DNA of 64,000 nt from positions 1 through 64,000 of the forward strand of contig RCAB01000163.1 in assembly GCA_003640385.1 (NCBI GenBank), in the 5' to 3' direction. Below the pieces are notes generated by a model. It did not search any database, was not told where the DNA came from, and saw nothing but the letters and a program-made list of their open reading frames with translations. A program made the position numbers and the translations under genes. The stretch comes from Setaria digitata. Lineage: Eukaryota; Nematoda; Chromadorea; Rhabditida; Setariidae. Position 1 is the stretch's first letter. Every line of letters starts with the position of its first letter. This document shows, one piece after another, positions 1 through 13,148 of this stretch.

Positions 1-1
1 A

Positions 2-1696
2 GCTGTTGGTGAAGAGAAGGTTGCTGAATTGAAAAAAATGAAAGAGTCAGGTGTAGATTTGAAAGAGCTAAGTGCGAAATTCGATGAAATATTGAAGAGT
101 GTTCAAGACGACGGTATGAAGCAGAAAATGCTTGAATATGGTCCTGGTTGTCGTCAGGNATGTAGAAGGTATCGCCCGGCAGAAGCGTACTATTCATGAA
201 TTTTTGGAACAGAAAAAAAGATGGAAACGCGAGGATGGAAAAGACCGCTCTCTTGAAACTTATCTGCAGGAATATTTGAGATGGCTGTCGATGGAGCAAG
301 TGGAGGAACTGAAGAAGATGAGGAATAATGGTATTTCGAGGGCTGACATTACCGCTAAAATATTTCATTACTGGGATGAATTATCCGGTGAAGCAAAAGA
401 TCGTGTTACTGAACTGTTATATGGTAGCTGTCAACGAATTTTGAAAGAGGTTATTGGTGAGAATAAGTATAATGAACTAAGGAAGATTAAAGGCTCTGGT
501 GCGGACGTCACTGAATTGGAAGAAAAAACTGATGCAATGATAAGTCAAGTAACAGATGAGGAGAAGAAGGAAAAAATTAAAATTTACGGATCCGGATGTA
601 AAAGGGTTTTTGCAGCTATACATCACAAGCATTCGTTGGAGGAATACTTCAGAACTGACTTGAAATGGCTAACTGAAGAACAGATGAACGATATAAGGAA
701 GATGAAAAAGGAGAAAAAATCGAAGGCAGATATTCAGGAAAAAATATTCCATTTCTACGATAGTTTAGAAGATGAAAGCAAAAAGGAAGCTGCTGAATTC
801 CTTCGTGATTCATGCTATAATTTCATTGTGCACATTTTTGGTGATGAAAAGGCAGCGCATCTAAAGGAACTCGCGGAATCTGTTGCTGCTGCAGACAAAG
901 TTAAATTTTATTTCGATACAGTGATTAATGAGGTCGGAGATAAAGATCAAGATAAGAAAACAAAAGCAAGAAAATATGGCCCAATCTGTCAAAAAGTCCT
1001 TATTGATTATCGTGGTAAGCATAATCAGCGTTCCTTGGAACGCTATTTTGTTACACATTTGAAGTGGCTTTCTGATGAACAGAAAGAGGAAATCAGGAAA
1101 ATGAAAACTGTTGGTTAGTTTTCTTGTTTTCATTTTTGCCTCCATTGAATTGTCAAGATAATTTTAGTGATTGTAATGACAATTCAGTGTCATTCGAAGT
1201 CAGCGTTTTAAGATTTGCCAAGAAATATTGTTAAAAATCTGTCATCTCCATTAATTTCTCGGAGCATTTCTGCTGTAACGTATTTGAATACTTCTTTGAT
1301 TTGCTTAAGAATTTAGGATATATGTATCCTATGCTATGCTTGATTGCAGGGAAAAGTCGCGAGGAAATGCAATCCAAAATTTTTGAATTTTTCGAGAGTG
1401 CAAGTGGCGAAACGAAGAGATTAGCTACAGAATCACTGTTAGAAAGTTGTCACGAATTGTTCAAGGAAATTGGTGGGGAAGAGAAAGCCTATGAATTGGA
1501 TGTGTTGATACGCAGCGATGTAGCTTCCAAAAAACTAGAAGAGAAAATCAATTTAATAATCGATTCTGTGAATGATGAATCCGAAAAAGCTCATGCTAAA
1601 CTTTATGTAACACCATGCAAGTATCTCTACAGCATCCGCAGTAATAGACAGAAGCGAGGTTGTGATTTTTTTCGTTCTATAAACTTAATAATGTAG
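2..1696 (+). CDS. Nematode polyprotein antigen (NPA/ladder), 3' part of array
   Basis: NPA proteins are secreted tandem-repeat precursors cut into ~15 kDa helical units that bind fatty acids and retinol. Seen: exon 2-1113 (open at the left edge) and exon 1350-1696, joined in phase 1 so that the repeat motif is rebuilt across the intron (KMKTVG|KSREEMQ). One partial unit and three complete units are visible. Each full unit has the hallmark Trp motif (RWLSMEQ, KWLTEEQ, KWLSDEQ) and a Cys pair (YGSCQ/SGCKR, RDSCYN/PICQK, LESCHE/TPCKY). Furin-type RQKR sites occur near base 175 and at the end of the last unit. The frame changes at the N at position 159, which I treat as an assembly error. After the last RQKR there is a short tail and a TAG stop at 1694-1696; a splice donor near 1660 into further exons cannot be excluded. 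Confidence 0.88.
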
Positions 1697-4600
1697 CATT
1701 CTGTTCTGAGTGGATTTTATCAAGCAGGAAAAAGTGGTACTGTATTAGGAGATATCATTTAAATGTGCAAATTCAAATACCGTTTCCATTCGAGGAATCC
1801 CTTATCTTTCGAATGATATTTAGAAAAATATTATTTGGAGAAACACTGAAATAAATTTTTTGTAAACAGGAGTTTAAATATGTTTGTTTTGACACATATT
1901 CGCATCTTTATTGATTTTTATGGTTTTGCCAGATGAAAATCTTTGTATATAATTATGATATTTAGAGTGTATCTTTCTTTTGCTTTAACGGAGCTTTATT
2001 TTCAGAAAATGGTGTCGCAACAACAAATTAGTTCACAGATTGAATTATCTTAAAATGTTAATGGCTCTTTTGCATCAGTTATTGTTTCTTGATGTTGTTT
2101 GCTGCTGTAGACACTACTATTATTTGCTTGTTTCTTGTTTTTTTTTTACGTGGATACAGAATCCAAATGAATTAATTTAATTATATTTCCGGCTGGTAAG
2201 CTAATGAAATATGATTTTATTGCATTGCTGCTATCTTTACTCACCTTTCAAAAAGGCTTTCCAGGACTTAAATTTTTTTGTAAGCATATGTTTATTTTGT
2301 GTAATCTGAACTGATACTCTTTTACCGTCTTTATTCCGAAACTGTTCTTTCCAAAAAAAAAGAAGGATTCATTTTTGTGTAATTCTTCATGGTTTCTATC
2401 GAGATAAACATTATCACCAGACGAAATCCCTTTCATTATTCGAATATTAATCTGCTTTCCTTCTCAGGAATGTGTTTAGAGTTAAATCATCACAGTATAT
2501 AACGATATTTGAAAGAAAAAAAAATCTAAGGACATATCATTCGTTAATTACTAAAGAATTGTGATGTTTCGCATGAAGTTAACATTGGGATCTGGAATAG
2601 ATCTGTAACTTCGTCCGGAATTTACTCTCTTCATAGCAAATATTAATGTTTTATGGTATATTCATATTTTGAAAAGACGAAATAAGTGCTAGACGAACGG
2701 ATTCTACGTGACAACTATGAAATCTCTTGTCATTTTCTTTTTTTTTAAACTCTTAGAAAGAAATGATGCGGAAGGATTTCGTAGATGTTGCTTAATCAAT
2801 GTTTAATTCATTTACACATGAATTACGCAACAACTATTTACAAACGTAATTTATGTTACCTAATAACAATAAAATTCATAAAGCAATTAATCTTAGTGGA
2901 ATATTTTGTCTTATAGGACATTTTCTAATAAAGTGTGTGGAAGATAGATTTTTTTGGTTTCACCGATTAGCTGTAAAGCAGCTATTCTAAAATTGTATTC
3001 GGCGAATGAAATTTACGAAATGAGTCATCAAATTTTAAATGAATTTTTGAAGTCTAAATTCATAATTTTGTAGTAGAGAATTGAATTTCTGGAAATCTAA
3101 AAGAAAATTTACACTTAAGAGCAGAAATTAATGAAAGAGAAGGTTTGGAAGCGATATTCGTTCCGGTTTGTGAGATAAGTGAGCGTCAGCTGTTCTATTT
3201 TAAAAGTTACTTGCGAATGTTGCCTCATAAATAATCGCATTCCCACGGATCAGCTGAGGCTTCGAGGCGGGAGGAGACGGTAGTAGAAAAAATGAACGAG
3301 AGCTCGAGCTTCCTCTTTTATTCTCAAAAATATTCCTATCCTCAACAGAATAATTATCATTATCTGAGGCATCGTCGGCATCGATTACATTCATGTTGCT
3401 TTTTTTTCTAAAGCCTTCTCTTTTATGGATCTTTCTTGATATTATTACGGTTAGTTTTTTTTTTTTTGAAAACTTATAGAATATTTTAATTTGAGATGCA
3501 ATTCAAATTCAGAGCATGTTTTCTGACAGCTCTGGTGAAAAAATTCAGTCTCTGTTATAGTTTCCAAAATACCACTCTATTAATAAAGACAATAAAATCT
3601 GGGATTTCAATCATGACATGAGTTTTTTTTTAATTAATTGCTGCCCCCTTTAAATAGTTCAATTTTTCTACAAATCCTAATGACTAGATTAAGCTAAATC
3701 ATATTACTTTAAATCAATTCCTTTATTCACCAAATGTAGTATTGTTTAGTATTTAGGAACAAATTACTCAGTAATGAGGAAGGATTACTGAACTACCATT
3801 GTTTATGATGACCAATTCAGTTTCTGATCTATCCTTAGTTGGTTCTTGCTGAAGTTGATATTGTTGATTTGTTGCTTCTGATAAGATATATTTATCATTT
3901 ACAGTAAAAGCACGATCTTAGCAAGATCCAAAAAATAAAATTCCAGATACAAAATCTCGGAGCGTACAATGCGAAAGTACTAACGTTTGCAGATAACAAT
4001 GCACAGCTCATTTCGAAGGTATTTCTTTATCCATTACTTTCTAGATCTCTCATCAAATCAAAAATTATTCATAATATTCGTAATTAATATTCATATTATT
4101 GAAACTATGATTGAATATTTCTTCATCCCTTTCTACTTCATCATTAATTAAAGGATTACGATGCTTTACTAAGTGGAACTGATACAAAATTTAAGCCTTA
4201 ATTTTATAATCATTACTGCATTTCGTGGATAATATCTTGTAGCAACAATGCCTCTGAGATTGCTTCACAGATATGACATGCAAAAAAAGTAAAGCAAAAT
4301 GATTTCTCCTTTTTATTTGAATTTTGAATTTCGAAAGAAATTAAAACAAGAAGCAATAAAACGAGCTTGTATTTCTACAATTAATTTCTTCACAGTTATA
4401 TTGATTTATTAGCAACGTTTCGTTTTTATCACTGAAAGCTTCCATTTTCAGCTTAATAACAATTTACATCTTTTTTTTTAAATTCAAACATAAGCTTAGA
4501 AAACTCCTTCTAGCTTTTGTGATCCACCAAATCCATCAACACTTCTCACCTTTTCTTCTTGCACTTCGTAAAATTCCTATCATTCCTTGACGTTTTCGTC

Positions 4601-5563
4601 ATCGCTACAAATTACTTTCATCTGAACAAAATGTATTAGCAAAAGCTAAAGCAAAGTGAAAAAAAAAGAGAGAAGGAAAGGAACTTCAGAAATACGTTTA
4701 TAATAGTTCGAAATGAATTTTTGCTATTGCGGTTTTTGAATTGTGAAGCTTTTTCGACAATATGATAATAACCAGCCAATGTCTAGGTAAGACTAAATGA
4801 GAATGTCACATTGTTGCTACTCAGTGCTTCGATTAAGCTATTTCTCAGTGAAAAAAACATTTCAATTTTATAAAGGGATGTTTATATTCGTTTTCTTGTC
4901 ATGCAGTGGGCGATTAATAGAGATTTATCACATGGCGGTGTGTGCTGGAATCATACGAACATATAAACATACTAAATTTTGAATAAATATTCTGTTAAGA
5001 TTTTGAATTTAAAAAAAAAAATAAACTAAGGAATTTACTTAACATGATCTTTTGAGTGAAATTAGAAAAAATCCAATTTCTAGTCATGGAATTTGGCTTT
5101 ACAGGAAGCAAGATTTTTTTTTGTGAGATAAAAGGATCCCAGTTTAAAGTTTATATCAATTAATTCTAATTTTTCGGAGCCTTCTCTTACATAATTTAAA
5201 TATTTAATTTAATTTCCAGTTGTAAAAAATTTGCACTGTTAAATAAATAACAAAGCATTTTCGCTTTTAGTTGTCATCTGTTGCCCAAATAGCAACAATC
5301 ATTAATTTAATAAATTAACATCCACAAAACCTCTCAATTCCACTGATCTGGACTACATTCGTTCACTAAATCCTTTTCCTTTTTTCTTTTGTCGTTCCCT
5401 AATGATAGAGTGGTTTATAATCTTAGTATTCTCTAAAAATAACAGCATTTGATTGTGTTAAATAGTTGAATGATCTGTATCAATTATTGTGTTTAATAAT
5501 GTCTCATTAAATCATTAGTATCATCTTATCAGTAAGTGATAATGATATAGTTGAACAGTGATA
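1697..5563. other. 3.9 kb AT-rich region without a recognised gene
   Basis: Apart from the polyadenylation signal at 1850, there are only homopolymer T/A runs and short chance open frames. It could be the intergenic gap between the NPA array and the next gene, or a long intron if the two are one transcription unit. The phase of the last NPA exon (1) does not fit the acceptor at 5620/5621 (phase 0), which favours two genes or a missed small exon. Confidence 0.5.
1850..1855 (+). terminator. Candidate polyadenylation signal of the NPA gene
   Basis: Canonical AATAAA 154 bases after the TAG stop of the last recognisable NPA exon, followed by a T-rich stretch. This supports ending the NPA gene here, but the motif is common in AT-rich DNA. 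Confidence 0.4.
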
Positions 5564-8500
5564 ATGAAAGTATTCTTTGTTAGGAGCACGTTCATCCTTT
5601 TAAAATTATTTTTACAGCATCGAAATGAATATCAAAAAATACCATTGGCGATACAAGACGACGACTATGTTGACGAATTTTTTGTAAGAAATGAACAGTT
5701 TACAAAAATCCAAAAAGTAATCAGCAATAAGAAGCGAACGAAAAGAAATGTGAAACCGAGAATTAGACCGATAGAAACTGAAAATTTCGAGTCAGATGAA
5801 AGTTAGTTTCTGTGCTTCCCGATTTCTTTTGCTTTATCCTTGCATAGAATTTTATTGGAAAAAAATGCTATACTTGATGCAATATGAAGTGCACGTGAAA
5901 AACTCAAGTTCATTGAAACTTTTTCTGCTTCATTAGCACGCTCACACTATTAAACAACGCTTTCTGGTTTTGATTTGCCGTAACTAACACTACTAGTGTT
6001 TTAAGTTATGGCTTTTAAATTGTTTTTTTTTTTGCGTAAATTATAAGTTACTGCATTACTAAAAAAAAATAAAATATTGCTGAAATATTTCTCTTATTGC
6101 TAAAATGCCAATGATATTATGGTCAGCTACGCTTTTAGATCATTATGAAATCATTTAAAAAACTTATGGCCTGTGCAAACTTCTGCTCTTAATTAACTAG
6201 AAAAGTTTTGAAAATTTTGTAGTAGAAAGTATTTGTTTAATCTTTTTCAGGAGAGGACGTGTTATTAGCTATTCCGGTTGACGCATTCAGAGAGGAAGGA
6301 GGAAATGAAAAATGGGAACAAATTGGTAATTTAAATATGTGGAAATGGCTGACTTTAGAGCAAGTTTATATGCTTAATAAGCTATATAAAACAACAGGTG
6401 ATATAGCGGTAGTATTAGAAAAAGCATACGCTCTATTGCTTAAGACTGATGGAGGATTGCGAGAGATGGTAAGATTTCAAATTTCAAATTTAAGCGGTTT
6501 CTATTCACAGAGTTATGATACTTTTCAGGATTATATCAAACACAACTACAAATAAGAAAATTAAATTCCACTTTTTGAAAAGAATAGGTTTGAAGAGTAG
6601 TTTTGTGATTCAGCAATATTTTCTTCAATAAATGAGAGCAGAATTAAGATACTGAATTAGCTTGACTTGCAGATCTTTACTTTTCAAAGATTAAATAAAA
6701 TGAAAGTGAAGGGCTATCTTTTCGAGGTTCACTTATTTCATCGAAATACTTTTTAAGGAGTCATTTTGTTTGAATTTTTTTCTTTATCATTTTTGAAAAC
6801 TAACTTCAGTATTTCGTAAATTTATAATTACTTCAAGACGAAGTAGAATCAGATGCTTTTTTCGAATCCCCAATTATTCACTTATATTTTGCAACTAAAT
6901 TACTGTTGTGATAGCGGATGGTGAATCATGTTCATATTATTTCAGTGTGATTTTATATTTTATTATGATTCTGTTCAGGGTTAGATCTAAGTAACGCTAG
7001 TAACGTATAGTCTTAGAATCCAAATCTACATCGCGATTTTTGCGACTCTGTTTGTGATGTAGAAAATCCGATGCAAATTTTATCACTAAATTTCATTAAA
7101 CATATAAATTCTCTATTATAAATATTCTAAAAAGCTAAGGTCTATAGAGAAACATTTAGTAATAATTTGTGTTTAGATAAGTAAAAATTTTTATCTACAG
7201 GCAGTACGAAGCTTTCGAGAAACATGCAAAGAGTTGTCAAGAGTGATATTGGGCAATCGAAATTATGATTTAATTGCTGAAATGTATAATTTTGGTCGAA
7301 CAGGAGCAGAAATTAGTAGGAAACTGAATCAGTTTTATGTGGGATTGAGTGAAATGAACAAAAAGTTTGCTGACATGGTAACATTCACTTTACAAATACA
7401 GTTTATTTAGATGGTGATTCAGCTAGCTAGCGATGCCATGAAAATGAAAAACGATTCAAGTTATGACATTAGTTGTCTTCTAGGAAGTTATCTCAATTCT
7501 ACTTGAAATGTTGCAAAGAATTCTTATTATTAGATGAAAAGAATGAATTTAAAGGTTAAAAATATGAGATTTCAGATTGCTCCAACTTGCATGCTTGTTT
7601 ACAATATTCGCGAATCACGATCGCTGAGATCCCCAAGAAAAATTAATGCCGATAATTTATTTATTAAACAAATTCATTGGTTTACTAGAGAACAAGTAAA
7701 GTTTGAAAATGACGATAAATTAGTTTGATCACTTCAAATCCAAGTAGCTTAATATGTTACATAAAAAAAACAATTGGATCAGAGATGTAAATTTCAGCAA
7801 GATGAAATCGAAACAATGTTGGCAGCGGGTTCGCCAAGTAAAAATCTTTTGGCCAAAATTTTAGGCTACTACGATAATCTTGATTCGTTGAGCCAGGAAA
7901 AAGTATCCCAGTAATGTTTTTAAATTTGAAAAAAAAAAACCATTTTAACCAATAGATAGAATAAACATTTCTTAAGCTCATCTTTCAAGCACGATTAGTA
8001 TACTTAAATAATTGCATTTACTCTTATATCATGCTAATAATTTAGGATCATTTGATCTAAGCAGTCTTAGCTTAAGGCTGTAATCTGTTTCTGATATCTA
8101 AATATTTTTTATAATGAGGTCGCACTTAACAGAGTAACCGATTTCACGAAATTAAAAATACAAGTGGTTGTGGTGAATTCATTGTACCAGTACTAGACTG
8201 AGACTGATTGATAGGAAGTTACCGAACACCAAATAAAATCTTTATAAACTAAGTTTTCTTTTTTTTATTTTCTGCAATTTCAGGGAATTAAAACAACTCT
8301 GTCAAGATCGAGTAAAGCGACTTTTGGGAGCTGATGGTTTTGAAATGCTCAAAACCATGTACAAAGAATCAACACGTCCCGAATTATTAGTAATCAAATT
8401 TACTCAGTTAGTTGGAAATTTAACAAACGAGAATCAGCGTTTGGAAGCGGAACAAGTGGGCACCTTCTGCCAGAAAATATACGGCATTGAAAGATTCGAT

Positions 8501-10916
8501 CTTGGAGAATTAACATCATGGCTAACGTCTGATCAGGTTTAGTTCTTTTAGTTCTTCTCAAAGCACAAGGTTCAGCATTTAAATTTGGATTTTTAGCAAA
8601 TAGGAATCTATGATGTTCAGTTACTTTTTTTTTTCACTTCACAATTATGATTATCTATTGAATTAAAAAATTCCAAGAAAATGAAATGTGAGGAAAACTA
8701 ATTTAGCCAATTCTTGCAAAAATTGATCTTTTTTTTCAGAAGCTTGAACTGGGTCATTTGATTCAAGATCATGACATAAGTGATGATGTTGTTTATGAAC
8801 GTATTTTTGAATTTTATGAAAAAGCTGAACATAAAAAGAAAATGGACGCGCAAAAAGTTATCGAATCCGGATGTAAAAGATTTGTTAGCCGAATGTTTGG
8901 CGATGAAATTGCAACTGTAAAAATTTTATGAAAATGCCAATTTGTATTTTGCAAAGGATCCAAATTATAATTATTCTACCTTTTTTTCTCACTTTTTGTT
9001 GTTTATTTAGCTATTTTTGTTTCCTCGGAAGGGATTTTCTCTTTTAGCATATTCAGTAGCATTTCAGAAACTTGAAGAACACAGATCGGATGGAAACTAT
9101 ACAGCGCAGATGCTTAGTGCGGAATTGGCAATGTATACAGCTGAAATAAAAGACAAAAAGAACAGACTAAAAGCCGAGTAAGTTTTGTCCGACATTCATT
9201 TATCATCCCTTTTATTTGGTAAAAATTTCTGAATTCAACTTTCAGAAAATCTATTCCAATTTGCAATCGAATCTACCTTGGCTACAAGGGTGATTGTTTC
9301 TGCAATGGTCATTCTAGCATTTGTGGTCCATTCACCTATCAGTGCCTAAACTGTGCTGACAATACATTTGGCATACAATGCGAAAAGTAAGTTAAAGAGT
9401 AGACAAATTACGAAAATAAATGGTGGCGAAAAGTTCTGATAAATCATTAATTGAAAATGAAAATTTCATTTTTTTCAAAGTATTGCTTTTACCATTCACT
9501 CAAATTTCTAATTTTAACTTACTGCAAATAAAACGATAGAATTAACCTGGCGATATCTTATTTGAGAAAACGCATTCATACAAATGAATGAGAATTAAAC
9601 AATTGAATTATCAAATTTTATATCTGCCATTATCAGTCTACAGTTTAAGTTTCATTATTTGAGTGGACTGCAGCAAATGAAATGTCTTTTAGATGTTTGG
9701 ATGGATTTGAAGGCAGTGCTTTAATAGATGGAATGGGTTGCGTATCAACCCGAACAAGCAGTGAGTTCATGGAATGTCTATGTAATAATCATTCATCACA
9801 ATGCGATGCGAACGGCGAATGCTTTGTAATATTTGTCTGATCACTTATTCTTCTCTAACTTTCAGTCAGAATAGGCCATATGATCGGTACAGATGCTGAT
9901 AGTGATAGAACGGGTCATTCAGGTATGGCTGACCCGAACACTCTACACATAGAAGTATTTGTTTCGGAATACGAAGCAATTTGCTCACCCCTACAACTAT
10001 AGCAGTAAAGAAAGGATGAAAAGTTTCATGTAGTCATATCTTTTTTTCCTTGTTAGCATATAGCGCGACTGATTAGATTACATCGCCTTGAAGTACTGAT
10101 GTAGTTATCAGTTTTATTCAAGTGACTAATTTTGTTCCTTTTGATAAGTCATATCAGTTTATTGCAGTCCTGCTTGCACAACACAACAGGTAGTCAGTGC
10201 GAAAACTGTGCCGAAGGCTTTTACGGTGATGCTACCCAAGGTACAGTAGAAGACTGTATTCCCTGTCCATGCCCGTAAGTTTATACATGGAAATTTGGAA
10301 GAAGCTGAGAAAATAGCACTGATAAGAAATAAGCTTAAAAGAATTACTCACTTGCTATTTCTAGAACTTTTGAGTGAGCTAGCCTGAAGTACAAGCAGTT
10401 CATATAAGTAAGTCTCCTCCGGTTTTTTTTTTTTACTAAGCTTGCTAAAAATATATAACTCACAAATGTCAGCTACGAATTTTGCTTGAATCTACGCCAA
10501 TTAGATTGTTCCTTTTTTTTTTTCCAATTAGTCCAGTTAATAACGAAAAATGTTGCAATGTACTTTTTAATTTATCTTGTTACAAGATTGTTTCCATGGT
10601 ACGCTCGATAGTGTGTCTTAGTGCTTCCTAATTAAGAATAGCAGTAGTTTGCTGTTTCATTTTTTCAGTAAACTGTTGTTTTCAAGACTTCTTAAGGTGA
10701 ATTTGTTTATTTAGACTTTTCTACTTGAAAAATTGAAACATAGAATTTTATTTGAATATAAATTAATTTTAAATTTAAAGGGATGGCGGAGACTGTTTTA
10801 TAAACGGTGATGCGTTAGTAGAATGCAGAAAGTGTCCCAGTGGAACTTACGGTACCACTTGCGAATTGCAACTTCAGTCCACAAGAGAAGAAAAAATTAT
10901 TGGAGTTATTATATAA
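5564..10916 (+). CDS. Secreted protein with degenerate NPA units and laminin-type EGF repeats
   Basis: Twelve exons join in frame to ~640 aa: 5564-5801, 6251-6468, 7201-7377, 7576-7695, 7798-7910, 8284-8536, 8740-8916, 9068-9177, 9246-9386, 9693-9825, 10168-10274, 10781-10916 (TAA). The N-terminus ([18 protein letters not shown]) resembles a signal peptide and is followed by a basic KKRTKR furin-like site. Three divergent NPA-like units follow, each opening with the Trp motif (KWLTLEQ, HWFTREQ, SWLTSDQ) and keeping spaced Cys. The C-terminal third is Cys-rich with laminin-EGF spacing ([44 protein letters not shown]). Function unknown; lipid binding coupled to matrix or receptor contact is inference. 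All splice phases match. The main doubt is whether 5564 is the true start or whether upstream NPA exons splice in. Confidence 0.72.
9246..10916 (+). other. Laminin-type EGF block of the NPA-like gene
   Basis: Exons 9246-9386, 9693-9825, 10168-10274 and 10781-10916 encode about three laminin-EGF modules. Each shows the C-x-C start, an HSS(I/Q)C motif in the first two, and a ...GFxG/FYGD/TYG segment near the last Cys. The block is in continuous phase with the NPA-like exons to its left, so it is part of the same reading frame rather than a separate gene. Confidence 0.7.
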
Positions 10917-11122
10917 AAGTGATGTTTGATACTATTATCTCTTGTTCATTTTTGTTTTCAAACTTCTGCTACACTTCGTTAACTTGTTAACGTCGTTTGA
11001 AGCTGACAATTCCGGTAATGGTTATAAGTTGATTCTGCTACATCCTGTGAGAGGAAATACTGTAACTGAATGAGGTAGTATGACCATTAATTATTTCAGA
11101 ATTTCGAATTTACTCTTTTCTC

Positions 11123-11128
11123 AATAAA
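11123..11128 (+). terminator. Candidate polyadenylation signal of the NPA/EGF gene
   Basis: AATAAA about 210 bases after the TAA stop at 10914-10916, inside the 518-base gap that separates this gene from the convergent thrombospondin-domain gene. That gene has its own candidate signal on the other strand (TTTATT at 11214-11219). Nothing else is recognised in the gap. Confidence 0.4.
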
Positions 11129-11434
11129 ATGACTTGCACTGTTAGCCAAGGAAGGCTTTTAAAAGAGTTGATTTAACACTCACTGATCAATATTCAGAGA
11201 TGAATGGAGAGAGTTTATTACGAAAAATCTTTTTAGTAAGCTGAAAATCTCCGACTTATAACAAACAACAATTGAACGAAATATTTCATTTTTAAAGAAG
11301 AAATTAATTGGCTTATTTTCAATTTGAAATTTAGCAGCCGAGAAATGAGGACAAAAAATACTTTCCAACAAAGTGCCAATTTTAGAGAAATATTTTCGAA
11401 CACATGCAAGCATGCTTTGCATAGAAAAAAATTA

Positions 11435-13148
11435 TTAAAAAATAGTCTGAGGACATTCACAATCTTCCGTAACATTTACGGTATCGATATGAATAAGCTG
11501 ATTGACAGTAGGAATATCACGAACTCTATAACAACCATCTGATGCACCTTTACTTGGATTCTTATAGAAGCATTCGGTCCAATTAGTAATTGAACTGAGC
11601 TTAATTGGACATCTGCAAAGGATCTAGATAAACTTGTTGGCATTTATAAAATGTATGATTTGGAATTTAAGAAAATGAATGTTGAAATTAACACAATTCA
11701 ATCTTCTACCTGTAAATATTGCAAGGCATTCTCTCAGTCACTTCTGCTAAATTTTCAGGACAAGACGGAAATTTGCCACGTGAACGAATAATGCTGTAGT
11801 TTAGGATATGACGTGATCGAAAAGGCATTTTTGCAGTTGCCATGCATGTCTCCGAACAAGCACTCCATTCACTCCACTGATACATACACGGAAATTCATT
11901 TCCCGAAATTTTCGCTACCTGCAATTTTTTTATTTCCATTTGGAAAGATTTAATTTTTTTTTTTTTTTTTTTTCAAAGCATACCTAAACATAAAATATCA
12001 CCTGCATTATCATGTTATTACGTCTAGATATTTTATTTTCTAGCATGCTCATTTTTTTTTAATTAAAGAATTTTCCACAATTTATAATAAATTAGTATAA
12101 GAGTGGTAATGTTGGTAGAAAAGGAGTGATTTAAGCATATAAAAAGTTACACCATATGTTCAATAAATAGAAAGTATGCATTAAATTTGAAATTTCCATA
12201 AAGTCCAGCACTGCATAATACTTTAAGATATTAATTATGAAATGGATAAATTATGCGGATTTTTAAGTCTTTGTTATTTGATTTAATCTTTTTTCTCTAA
12301 TTTTATTTGTAAGTTCCTTAGCTCCCGCGAAATATGCTAAATGATGTAATAAAAATCTCAATATTGAAAACCACCAGAAATTGGTAATTGAAATGGGTAC
12401 CATACTATTGATGTTGAGTGCTTTAATCAGGAATACCACCATTGTTATAAATAAGGAAAACGATATTAAACCTATCACTAAGTTCAGTGCGGTAAGTGCT
12501 CGTACCCGTCGATCACCGATCACTCGCTATAAAAAAGATGGATTTTATAAAAATATGACAATTGACAAATGTCTTAGTTAGCAGTAAAGTAATTAATTTA
12601 ATTTTAGCATAACTTGCTTCATTTCACATCAGTATAACTTAATTAATTAATTTTCATATCAATGTGCAGTTATCATCTCGTTTAGAGTCTTCATCAAATT
12701 TTTAACCCTCTTAAATAATATTTCAAATGAGCAGCCAAATTGCATTAATCACCTTAAATATATAATATGAAAGAGATAGAGAAACTACAGGAGCATCTTC
12801 TGCTAAATCAGTCGCATCAGAGAGCTGGAAAGCCGTTTTTTACGAACTTATTTAAGTAAATTTTTAAACAATTGATTTTTTTTTTTAAATTCTGGAAAAT
12901 GCACAGAGCCCTTTAACTAAACTTTCTCTCTTTTTTGCATATTATTACTTTTACTAAATATCACGAGAATCAGTTTGACAAAACTGATCTGTGCAGCAGT
13001 ATTCGATGAACTCAAAAATTACTTCATTCGTCAAGGAGCCATCTTTGATTTCAGGTCCTTCCTTGAGCGTGTCTTGATCAACTTCTGCCTCAGGTATCAA
13101 TTCTGTTGCCTGTTTAGATAAGGCTGATTTGTGCGCATATCCATGCAT
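11435..13148 (-). CDS. Type II membrane protein with one thrombospondin type-1 domain (copy 1)
   Basis: Five exons on the minus strand: 13148-13023, 12824-12753, 12526-12401, 11918-11710, 11612-11435 (TAA). They give ~236 aa. Residues 1-66 form a hydrophilic, probably cytoplasmic tail. A basic segment (DRRVR) precedes a hydrophobic helix at ~77-100 (NLVIGLISFSLFITMVVFLI), so the orientation should be N-in. The ectodomain has a TSP1 start (MYQWSEWSACSETC), carrying the WSxW mannosylation and CxxTC fucosylation motifs, and ends in a Cys-containing tail with NWTEC. The start is the ATG matching copy 2; an in-frame extension upstream to 13337 exists, and an acceptor (ATTTTCAG) lies between. No family name recognised. 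Confidence 0.72.

Noticed and set aside
3200..3394. Minus-strand open frame with acidic and Ser-rich sequence
   Set aside because: No family, no partner exon and no conserved motif; it lies alone in an AT-rich gap.
4797..4982. Plus-strand 61-codon open frame with hydrophobic parts
   Set aside because: Typical chance frame in AT-rich DNA; no splice or start context.
9866..9922. Exon-like segment (TTTCAG ... TTCAG|GTATGG) within the NPA/EGF gene
   Set aside because: It can splice in phase 1 from an internal donor at 9761, but joining it to the next exon at 10168 leads quickly to a stop and would destroy the laminin-EGF module. At most a minor isoform.
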